Below are positions 54,785 through 64,000 of a stretch of 64,000 nucleotides of DNA, one piece after another. Below the pieces are notes generated by a model. That model did no database searches and had not been told where the DNA came from. It saw only the letters and a list, made by a program, of their open reading frames with translations. The stretch spans positions 1 to 64,000 of the forward strand of contig JARKIF010000033.1 in assembly GCA_029378245.1 (NCBI GenBank), read 5' to 3'. Within the stretch, counting starts at the first letter, position 1. Every line of letters begins with the position of its first letter. The translations under genes and the position numbers were made by a program. Source of the DNA: Roridomyces roridus. Lineage: Eukaryota > Basidiomycota > Agaricomycetes > Agaricales > Mycenaceae.

Positions 54785-57700
54785 TGATGTATCACGGCTT
54801 GGTCGTTGACCGACTGTACCGTGATGCATCATCGTCGGTCAGTGGCCAACTCGGGTGATGCATTACCCTTGGTCGTGTGGTGACACCCAAATGCGGCTGC
54901 TATGCGTAGTGCATGCGCTCCCATGCGCACCCCCGCTCGCTGTGCGGGCGCTTGATTGCCCTTGGTGGTCCGTGCACGAGGCGGCCCGTACTTATTCGCT
55001 CAATTAGGTAGTCTGTTTACACATTTTACAATCACCTTCCCTCGCTTCCTCCCTCCCGGCCTCCCTCCTCCTCTGCTCCCAGCGCTCCTCTGGCCTCATA
55101 ACTCGGCCAGTACACCCTTCAGCACCCAACCAACGCACATACACATTCAAATCCGCATTTTACTGGCCCGAATCTGTGTTTACGACCTGGCATATCGGCA
55201 GCATTGGCCTCGTCTTTCGCACCGGTATCGGGACCGTAGGGCTTGTAATTGGAGGCGCGCAGACTTAGATATGTCAGGATGACGGGCGCGGGGACTCAGG
55301 TGCGTACAGCTACAGCTACTCGCTCAGCTGTGATGGACCGCTCAATTTTCGCACTTCCGCCTGCTTCCCCCGCCCTCCCGCCTGCACCAGATTTCTCCCA
55401 GATTCCCATACCCCGTATCCTCCGTGTCTACCCACGACCCCACAGCTCTCATATTGCCCTCACCGCCCGGGTACGCGCCTTCTGCACAACAAAATTTGCT
55501 CTGACTTCGCCCTCCTTGGGCTCCCTGGCAACCAGGGAGCTGCTTGTGCCCCTTTTCCCTTCATTCCACGTCGGCTTCCTCACTCCATGCTCCGGTCTTT
55601 TGCCCCATTGCTCCTCGGAGAGACGGTCGGTGCCTTCCTCAGGCCTCCTACCCTCCCTGCCCCAATCACTCCATGCATTCGCTGCTCCTGGCTCCCGTTG
55701 ACTATTCGCTGGCTTGGCCGGGGTAGCCATCTGCTTTCGTGCACGGGCTGGACACCAAATACGACCCCGTCGCTGTACTCGCTCCGAGCTCCAAATGGTA
55801 TACGACTCATATCTTCTGCGTTGACATTCGTGTAAACGCCGCCGTATCCACCCCTCCGCCCTTCCACGTCGGCTGTATTCCGTTCCATTCGCGCACAATT
55901 TGTCCACGCCGTGCATATGGTCGTGTCTCTCGAGCGCATACGCCGCAAGTGTGTGTGTGCATCGAGGGACTCGAGGATGGATGTGTTCGGCTTCCGTCTC
56001 GCTTCTGTCTTGTGTACGATCACGATATCTATGCAGAATTTCTGCTGACATGCCCGTCTCTCAAGCTTCTTCCCTCATACTCATACATTGTTGATTCTGT
56101 GATATTGTCATCTTGGTAGTTCCAGCTGAATGACATTTAGTTCACCCATGAATCCTCGAATGACGAAACGAGTCAGAAAGTCCGCATTGAATCGCTTCGG
56201 CGCAACCGGCATGACCACATCCGAGATCAATCTGCTACGATGCGCTGTCAGGGATGAGCTAACCGCTGTCAGGCCGGATTTGCCGAAGCGAACCCCGACG
56301 GCCCGATCTCGACCTTTCACTCAACCTGGCGTTTCTGCTGGGATTAAGGTCTCGGTCAAGTCTCGGGCGATGTAATGCATTCATGGAATGTTGGAGAACT
56401 CCCATTCCTCACCCAAAGAGCAAGGAGAGAACCGCAGTGTAGCAAAAACCTTTTGATCTGCCCTTTTTCAGCGCAACTGCACGGAATAGACTGCCTTGGA
56501 AAGCGCGGTCCTCATCCAAGCTCTCTCAGAGACCAGTACAGAGTCGAATTGAATCAATAGAAACAAAATTTCAACATGAGTTTGGGAGTGGGACAGCAAA
56601 GTGCACGAAACCGACCTTGGGGCATATTGGGCTTCGCTGATGCTGCCCAATCCGTATCCAACACCCAAAAAAGTTTGTTCTATTTCTTTGCTCACACTCA
56701 ACCTCTCGGCGGGAAACCTATATTACCTTCCTCTGATCATTCCGGGGCACCCCATCGTTGCTTATTTGAGCCACATCTTCAACACGGATCTCAAGATAGA
56801 ATGCGTCGAGTTCTTACCTGATATTTGAACCTCCGGAATTTCACAGTCCCAAGCTGAAATACCACCCTTTGAGTAAATGAACGACGCCTGTATGTGCCAT
56901 TAATCACCAGTTCCCAGAGAATGAGAGTTATCGACGTCGGAATGTGGCGCGTCTTCGAATGAAACTTTCTTCAAATTGCAGGACATTCCGGAGCTAAAGG
57001 CTATCAGGCATTGTTCAGAGGAGCTTCATACACATGAATAAAATAGAGTTTACACCGTAGAGAATCACCGCGAGCGTTGCCGGAGCCGCTCTCCTCCAAT
57101 TCTCAATTAACCTGACAATGAACAGTAGAATTTTGTAAATGTCCGAGTTCTCACAGAATCCTGATGTCTCTCTAAGACTCAGCGCGTGTGCCGTTAGTGG
57201 ACTTGAAAGTAGTACGTGCCAGACGAAGGGTTGCGAACTGTGCGGAGTTGTCCAGAAATGGCCAAGAAGCGGCTTACCTCAGCTATCATCTCCTTCCAAC
57301 ACCATCCTCGCTTTCGTTCCAACACATACGCCCGCCAAAAACACCTCAAGAGTCTGGCAGATGGAAGGGTGCTTCCCTCTGGGTAATTGGTGTGTGTGTT
57401 CATTTCGGTCTGGGCCTTGCTTCTGTGACCAGAGGCTCACCCAGCTCGCCACGTATATTCCGCTGAGGCCTCCAATCCTGGCTGGAATCGGGTCAAATAG
57501 CCTCTAGGCGAATGCTCTGGGCCGTGTTCTCGATGTATGCTGATCTTTTTGCCCAGGAATTCGTTGTCTCGCAGTACTCGACCAGTGGAGGCTCGCTGGG
57601 TCTCGTACGTGGAGTCTTACCCATAGGCACCCGGCGACCTCAGTTGAGCCTCCATGCGGGTCTAGAATTGTGCTGCTTTTAGCTCCCTATCATCCCTCGC

Positions 57701-58640
57701 GCTCTCCAAACCCCGCACCCACACAACGCGCAAGTCTGACGACACCCCCATCCTTTCAGCATACTACGCCGGAATTCCAGCCGCTCCTGCCGCCACGGCT
57801 CTCTCCGTCCGCTCCACACTACCCCGCCTGTGTCCTCGCCCTTCCGGTCCATCTGCTCCACGCTCTGCGCCGCGCCGCGCCTCCCTTCAGTTTCCTGTGC
57901 GGCAGTGGAATGCGGGGGCGGGGTACGTGGGGTCCGGGTCGAGCAAATGCAAGGCGAACGCACAGAGCGCGCAGCGACACCAAGCACGACAAGTGCAGGG
58001 GGTGGGTGGAGCTAGCGGGTCCAGGCTACAGCTGTGGCAAACAGGTGCAGACGGAGGGTGGCAGCGGCAGCGAGGCCAGCGGCGGACAGGGTGCTGGTGG
58101 AGCGCCAGCAAATTGTCTGTGCGGGCTGCGTGCCGTCGTGTCTGGGGCGGGCAGGGGCGTGCGATTGCTCGCCCCGCGCCGGATGCCCAGTGTGAGCACC
58201 CAAGGCCTCATTCCGAGAGGCCGTCGGAGGGTGTCGGCTAGCCTGCCTGCGATATTCGGGCGCGCCTCGGTGGAAGCCCATTGCACGGTGTACATTCAAA
58301 CAGCTCGCTACTCTATTCGCTAGCCTCTCCTTTTTTTGTAGATTTTTACGCATTTTTTTTTATGAATTTATCGATTCGACGAGGATGCTCATCGTTGATG
58401 GCGACGAACAGCGGCCTTGATCGTCAAGCATCAATTTCCAAAACCTTATGTCACCCACTTCCCAAACGGGATGCCTCATCCTCGTCGCGGGCCCCAGCGA
58501 GCACGCTACCATGCTCACTGTAGGCTTGGCAGGGTCTGCCATATCGGGACGACCAAAGGTGATACATCAGGGACCTTGGCCAGTGACCGAGAATGATACA
58601 TCATGGAACAGTCGGTCGGCGACCAAGTGTGATGTATCAT
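54785..58640. mobile_element. Long-TIR element, copy 2 (about 3.9 kb)
   Basis: The left end has TGATGTATCACGGCTTGGTC, then GATGCATCATCGTCGG; the right end (58559-58640) is its imperfect complement (GATACATCATGG, GACCAAGTGTGATGTATCAT). It is collinear with the copy at 9002-13353 over most of its length: the region after the left TIR (GCCCGTACTTATTCGC/CTCAATTAGGTA), the middle (CGAAACCGACCTTGGGGCAT) and CGCTGGGTCTCGTACGTGGA. The copies differ by many substitutions and indels, so both are old. No transposase is recognised in either. Just past the right TIR both copies share TGCCCCAGGTGCTGGTG, so the true boundary may be about 18 bp further right. Confidence 0.6.
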
Positions 58641-59107
58641 TGCCCCAGGTGCTGGTGGCCCTTCTTTCTTGATGTTTACATCAACCTGCCGCGGACATCC
58701 TGGCACATCCATAAGGAAATCAAAGGCATCTGGTTCCCGGCTCGGCAGGTGAGAAAAAAAAAGAGACATCAGGATGTAGATCCACACCTGCTAGTCTTTT
58801 TTCCCCTTCACTGATCTTTTTTTGTTTGAATGACATCCAAAAAAAAAGACGTCAGAAATAAAAAAAGAGGGGTCGTCTTCGAAGATCTTCGAAGATCTTT
58901 GATCACTGCATCATTTTTTCTGTGATGGCTAGCAAAACATGTAGATTCATGGAAATCTATGAAGATCTCTGCTCTGGCTGCACAAAAATGACACCATCCA
59001 GAACAGGACACCATTTTTGTCCACCCCGGACAGTCAAACTCCCCACTCCGCACTCTGCTATTTCTGGAATCATCTCGAAATAACCTTATGTAAACCCGAC
59101 ACTTGGA
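58641..59107. other. Poly-A/T and AGATCT-rich flank, no gene
   Basis: It contains A-runs, a GAAGATCTTC palindrome repeated in tandem near 58878-58895, and CACAAAAATGACACCAT-type sequence. Confidence 0.4.
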
Positions 59108-60739
59108 ATGGATGACGGCGTCTGTAGTTACCCATCATCCTTTACTCACTCACCGATGACCTCGGACACACAATCGCATACCCATTCCACCACTGATGAC
59201 GACGGCCCTGCCTCCGGCCTCGATCCATCTCCTCCGGCTGCAGCTTCAACTCTCCTGTCCTTGAAACCACCACAGGCGCCCATTGCCACGTCATCACCGT
59301 CTTCACAGTCTCGCTGGTCCAAAGTCGGCCAATGGGTTCGCGGGCGGGATCCGACGATGTCAATTGACCTTGATGTGAATCCCGAGGTCCTGGGTGCGTT
59401 GCGTGAGGGATGGGGGAAGGAGTGGCGTAACAGTATCGGTGGGACTGTTGATCCTGCGACCCACGCTGCGGAGGGGATTTCGCGGGAGGAGATTCGGGAG
59501 AGAGTTAATCGGTTGGTGAGTGTCTAGGAGCGACTTTTTCCTTCGAGAGTTATAACCCGAGTTGCAAGGAGAGCGAGTTTACACGCATCACAGAGACCGT
59601 GGCAGCGGCAAAACCGTCGAAGCATCAGGTGAATCCGACTACTTGACTAGGACGAATCCCACTCACGTTTACCCAGAAAGACTTTGAGCTTCGTGCTGGT
59701 TTGCGTGTTGTGGCCGAGGTCATCGAGGAATGCCGACCATGGTTGATGAGCATCCGGGTGAGAGCCCCATTCTTCACGGCTGTTCTCATACTAAGAGAAC
59801 TAGTCAACCTTACAGGCTGAGCCAAACAATTCTAACGAGACGCAAGCTGTCGCTGTGAGTAAAGATTCAATTCCAACTCCGGGCTCGCATTCTCATAATC
59901 AGGATTTGATTCACATTGAGCGCATGTACCACTTCATTCTATTCTGCTACAGCAAGACGGAGGCCCTCAAATGGGTAGCGAATCCCAGTGCTGTCGATTC
60001 GCACGTTGAGGTGTGTACCCATTTCCCAGCTCGTTCAACACCCAAGCTATTCTGTCAGCTTGAGTCGGATGAGCCAGCCACACCGCATCGCCCGAACTTT
60101 TTTCACTCCGAGGAGGTTGGAATCGGGCGTACATTCGGAAGGCAGCCGAATCAAGCCCTACCACTAGTAACAGTGGTCAGCTCATCCCAATCACACCAGT
60201 ATGTGTTATAAACTCGCCACTTCCAAAGAGTTCAATCTCGATTCAGACAAAATCTCACCACGCTCATCGCCGTCGCCTTCTTCGGCGCCTCCATCACCTG
60301 GTCGATAATCTTTTCCGGCACGCGCGGAAACCTGCTCGTCATCACATGGAGTGCCAGCCTCTTCATCGTCAGCACTGTCGCCGCTTTTGCAGCGACGCTC
60401 CTTGTCCTGCCCGAAGAAGATTTGGTTGCGAAACACCAGACTGTACGGTGGGCGGTGCGGATTTTATCGCTGATATCCATGGTCCACGTCCTCGCCGGCA
60501 TGCTCTTCCTCGCGCTGTCCATATTTCTGCTCGACCCGAATCATGGGGCGCAGTTCGAGGGGTCGATGAGTCGGGTGTGGTTCCAAGTTGCAGGGGGATA
60601 TGCTATGGGTATGGGCGGTGTCACCTTGATGGTTGCGGGGTTGGTTTGGAGGAGGTATACCGTTCGGACGTGGTTCCCGACGTGGGGTAATATAACACAG
60701 TGGTGGAGGGTGGTGGCCATGAGCGGAAGTATCGACTGA
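59108..60739 (+). CDS. Multi-pass membrane protein with a soluble N-terminal half
   Basis: The start is ATG 59108 (MDDGVCSYPSSFTHSPMTSD; a second ATG at 59156 is possible). A Ser/Pro-rich start leads to GQWVRGRDPTMSIDLDVNPE and EEIRERVNRL, cut by a GTGAGT intron. Middle exons include KDFELRAGLRVVAEVIEECR with PWLMSIR. The last exon has four hydrophobic helices: TTLIAVAFFGASITWSIIF; LFIVSTVAAFAATLLVL; ILSLISMVHVLAGMLFLALS; and GGYAMGMGGVTLMVAGLVW. It ends TGA 60739. The plan (variable soluble part, then four C-terminal helices) is one I associate with uncharacterised Agaricomycete membrane proteins. Exon joins between 59860 and 60260 are uncertain. No function is assigned. Confidence 0.65.
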
Positions 60740-63350
60740 TTATTATGTGTCTGAGGTCCTATCATCTAACAACGTAAATGCAATTACACCAGAAGTCAAT
60801 CCAAGTACTTGCAAATTTGTCAGGAATCTTATAGGCAACAAGTCTGCCATCTCCAGGTCCGCCGTGGTTTTGTGCGGAAGCTGCCATCGAAGCAACATTC
60901 AACCCCACCTGGATCCCCCACACGCAGGCGCACCAGTCGCTTTGCTCCAGCTATTCCACACGGCCTGAGTCGCTTCCCGGCGGTGAATTGAACGCAGGAC
61001 GTTAAAGTATCATATCTCGCGAGGACTGACTAGTTCTTCACACCATCTCCTCTCTTCGCTCTCTCCCCTAATCCCGGCGCTCATTAATATCGGCCTGTGC
61101 ATGGCCTCGAGCACCATCGCGCTCAAGCACTTCTGCCGTTCTCAAGCTTGTCCTCGCTCATCACTCTCCATTTCATCCACGTCGCCGACTCGCCCCGCTA
61201 AACACTTCATCTCCCTAAGCTTCTTCACGAATCACCACTCGATCCCGAACGCCTCGAGATACATTGCCCCTAGCTCCCACAATCGTAACCGTCAGTCCAA
61301 CCTCCTGCGAAGTCCCTGCTCCTCCTGTACGGAAACATGCGAGTCCTGACGCGACTCCGTGGCCACAATCTCCGTGTTCCCCAGCAACAAGCCCTTGCTG
61401 TAGATAGAGGCATGTATCCATGCGCTGAATTCCAGTTTACATCCTCCCAAAGATGCAGGCAACGTCCCAGAGTCCGATTTAGCCGCCCAATTTTTTTGCC
61501 GGTGCGCTGATTTCGGGGTTTCCTGGAGCGGCTTCTCTTGGACTGCGGGTAAAAGGGCGGGCTTCCTACCCGCAGTCGAGTATGAATCACGGGAAACGGG
61601 TCAAAGTGACTAGACCCCGGTATTCCGAAGGCGCTCGCAAAGCTCGCTACTCCGCCCCGGAATCCTCAATTCCGACGTTAAAAGGCCAGCGAAGTATCAA
61701 GCTCCGACTTCTCTGCGCTGCTCACCCTTCCCATATAGAATCTGCGTTCCGACCTGCGGCTGGGTGGTCTGCCCGCAAAAGTACAGTCGACGCGGAAGAA
61801 GTCAAGCATCAACGGGACAGACATGAATACCCCACAGCCCATCCGTGGCCAATCCTCGTCTGCGCACCCCATCCCTGGGTCTTGGGACAGAGCTGTGCGA
61901 ATTGCGAAGGCAAGACTCGCCGTTCCGAGAGTCCGAGCATGTCATAGGCGGCAGCGATCTTGCTTTCGGTCCCGGCGGAGACGCTTGCTGGCGTCTGGAG
62001 GCCGTCGACGCGTCACCCAGGTGCGTTCGTTATCCGAATCTCCTCTTCTGTGGCGATTCCCTGGGTCGATGCAGAACTTGTGCACGTTCCGGCGTTGGCA
62101 GGCTCCTCTCCAACGTCGAGGACTGGGCGAATTGATCCTCCGAAACGGTTGCCCTCACCAGGTAGGAAATGTTTTACTCGGATGCAGTGATTGTGCCAGT
62201 GGTTGATAATAAACAGTCTCGGGTTCACTGCTTCCATTCAACGTGCTGGCGGGCAAATGCCTTTCTTATTATTACGAGTATGCAGATCTGTGAGAATTTT
62301 GCTGGTTCTCGAGCTCCGACCTTTTCTGACACCAAAAACGACACAGGGGTTCGAAGTCGCTACTCCATGGGAACAAATCGCGGTGCATGTTTTCCTGATG
62401 GTGTCCAGGTCATTCCCTAGATTCAAAACCGCTCACCGGGTGTCCTGGACGACGTTACATTGGTGGACGATATTGGGACCCTGTTCTCTGCGGCGTGAAC
62501 GGCAGCTTCCGCATGTCGTTAGTTCGGCACGCCGGTTACAGTCGCCCAGGCAGTCTCTTTCTAGAATCTCATTCAGTTTCGAAATCGTACGTGCCATGTT
62601 ATTATCTGGACCTAATTTAGTCAAGCTCACCGTCGTTGTGGGGTATCATAGGTTGCGGTATTCCTCGACGAGCCACGCCCGTCTTGCCCGACACCTCGAT
62701 TTGACCGAGTGATCAATATCGCTCCGGCCTTTGTAATCTCTCGGGGTCTGGTCGGGGACATGGGAGTCGGAAACAAAATTCGGCCGCCCTGGAAGCTGAT
62801 CGGCGATCAACTTCCCCGTACTGTGTGGAATCACCGCGGACTTCCGCCAAGTGTGGTTGCCACGAGCCGACGACAAAACCACATACAGCGGTACTTGGAC
62901 CTTCGACGCGACAACATCGCAATAATTACACCACATCTCGTTCGGCTCCATGCTTGAATTATATGGCGTCGATAAGCGTTGTTGTGTCAGCACCGACCTT
63001 GTCGCAGTCTCAGTCAGCGACAAAGAACGAAGAAACCAATCCATAGGGGATTCAGGCGGCGGGGTTGAACTTCAAGTGGACGCCAATGAAGGTATCAACC
63101 TCAGTCTGCCGAATCTGGGTTTGAACTTCCCGCTTTAGCGCGCTGGGCGGCGCGTCGGCCCCATCAAATTCTTTCAAGATTTCGATCAAGGTTTCATTGG
63201 CTCGGAGATGTCGGCGGCGCTAAGGCACAAGCGTCGCACCCAACCGCTGGGGAACCGTTCGGCGCTCAAAAAGTACCCGACGTCCAGAAATACACGAGCT
63301 CAAAAGTCGAGACCCAAGTACGCCTTTTGTGTTCATCTTTCCGCTCTTCC
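60740..63350. other. 2.6 kb without a supported gene
   Basis: Several frames look partly coding. On the plus strand, 61845-62135 has GGSDLAFGPGGDACWRLEAV-type sequence with an ACCCAGGTGCG junction at 62023. On the minus strand, MEPNEMWCNYCDVVASKVQV lies near 62950. I could not build a start-to-stop model for either, and no family is recognised. Decayed genes or a diverged transposon are both possible. Confidence 0.35.
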
Positions 63351-64000
63351 ATGTCCACCAAACCGGCGAAATTTAAGACTCCAACTTGCGCGCTGTGCCG
63401 CCAACGCAAACTGGTATGTGTTACCCGTGCAGATCTGTGAATCCTGGCATTCATTCACCGTGGTCCAGAGATGTGATGGCGGAGATCCGTGCGGGCCCTG
63501 TTCAAGAACTCGAACACCGGTGACTTGTAAATATGTACCCAAGACGGTTGGCCAGCTGCGTTCAGAGTTGCCCAAGGGAGGCGCCTGTGTGCGTCGCTTT
63601 CTCTCTCTCCTCGACACGTCGCTGATTCGTCTCACCAGATTTCATGCCGGTATGTAACTCAGTTTCAGTTCTGGATTCGTATCCCAATGGACTTATCATC
63701 CTTCTTTAATTTAGACAGAGAAAGAGGGTGAGAGCGATGATTGCAGATCTGGGTGTTTCGGCTGACCATTCCTTTCTAGCGATGCGATGGTAACTTCCCT
63801 TGCCGGACTTGCAAGGATGGCGGGAGGACCGATGAATGCCAGTACCGCGACAAGAATAGTGGTTCAGTGGGGCCAAGACGCAACTCTTCTCCAGATACAG
63901 CCAGCACGTCGTCCAGTGCAACTTCCTCCTTCCCTCGACTCTTCACACCGGAAAACTCGGGAGCGTTACCCGACTGTTTCCCACCACAACAGACAATGTC
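63351..64000 (+). CDS. Transcription regulator with two tandem Zn2Cys6 domains (3' end outside window)
   Basis: This is a Gal4-type zinc-cluster DNA-binding protein. ATG 63351 gives MSTKPAKFKTPTCALCRQRK. A GTATGT intron follows, then RCDGGDPCGPCSRTRTPVTC, completing C-x2-C-x6-C-x5-C-x2-C-x8-C. Only 20 residues later a second cluster is assembled across three introns: GGAC, then ISC, QRKR and RCDGNFPCRTCKDGGRTDEC, with the same C-x2-C-x6-C-x5-C-x2-C-x8-C spacing. A Ser-rich linker (RRNSSPDTASTSSSATSS) continues to the window edge. Normal family members have one cluster followed by a coiled coil. The extra copy implies a recent internal duplication, and the basic residues between Cys 2 and Cys 3 (RQRKLR, RQRKRR) are kept in both. 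Confidence 0.82.

Noticed and set aside
53840..59035. Inverted GTGGACAAAAAT near 53847 and 59018 as ends of a 5-kb composite element
   Set aside because: Only about 12 bp match, no target duplication is visible, and three independent elements with their own ends lie between.
61845..62140. Zinc-cluster-like frame with scattered cysteines (CANCEGKTRRS, CRTCARSG)
   Set aside because: The cysteines fall in different frames and no splice model gives Zn2Cys6 spacing.
1..64000. CRISPR arrays, bacterial operons, riboswitches, rRNA
   Set aside because: The window is clearly eukaryotic with spliced genes; no regularly spaced direct-repeat array or rRNA sequence was seen.

Overview
The window is nuclear DNA of a filamentous basidiomycete, most likely an Agaricomycete. 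A Ceratobasidiaceae/Rhizoctonia-type fungus is my best guess, made from gene content and not by any search. The evidence is: genes split by many 45-70 nt introns with GTGCGT, GTGAGT or GTACGT donors; an STE3-type pheromone receptor; a caleosin; small secreted double-psi beta-barrel proteins; an mpaB-like ER oxygenase; a Zn2Cys6 regulator; an intron-containing tRNA-Glu; and many short TIR transposons. All gene models below are hand-spliced from reading-frame continuity and GT/AG signals, so exon ends are approximate unless stated.

Layout. 0.1-7.2 kb: five compact genes, all on the minus strand, 100-300 bp apart. Four carry the same cysteine cluster, C-x2-C-x6-C-x8-C-x2-C-x6-8-C, placed inside the protein. 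A probable LTR with its polypurine tract follows (7.9-9.0 kb). 9.0-16.4 kb is a transposon-rich block: a 4.3 kb long-TIR element that cuts off an alcohol dehydrogenase paralogue, a MULE-like element containing a nested hAT-like MITE, and a Tc1/mariner-like element. 16.4-23.2 kb holds the 3' half of a GMC oxidoreductase, a nearly intact zinc-type alcohol dehydrogenase, an unrecognised coiled-coil gene, an F-box/LRR-like gene and a small membrane protein.

23.6-31.1 kb: two paralogous secreted RlpA/expansin-like genes point toward each other on either side of an oligopeptide (OPT) transporter. 32.2-38.9 kb: a complete SNF2-family ATPase, an unknown repeat-containing protein and a caleosin with a long N-terminal extension. 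39.4-44.6 kb: tRNA-Glu(CTC), the STE3 receptor, a ladder of tRNA relics and an mpaB/DUF2236-type oxygenase. 46.1-49.1 kb: an AMP-binding enzyme truncated inside an intron by a tRNA-derived repeat, a sixth relative of the Cys-cluster genes, and a second identical copy of the tRNA-derived repeat inside a TIR element. 49.1-58.7 kb: a D-amino-acid oxidase remnant and four transposons, including a second copy of the long-TIR element. 59.1-64.0 kb: a multi-pass membrane protein and the start of a regulator with two tandem Zn2Cys6 domains.

The genes do not form one pathway. The points of most interest are the minus-strand Cys-cluster gene family, the double zinc-cluster regulator, the paired long-TIR elements without a visible transposase, and the clear record of genes broken by repeats (alcohol dehydrogenase, GMC, acyl-CoA synthetase-like, D-amino-acid oxidase).
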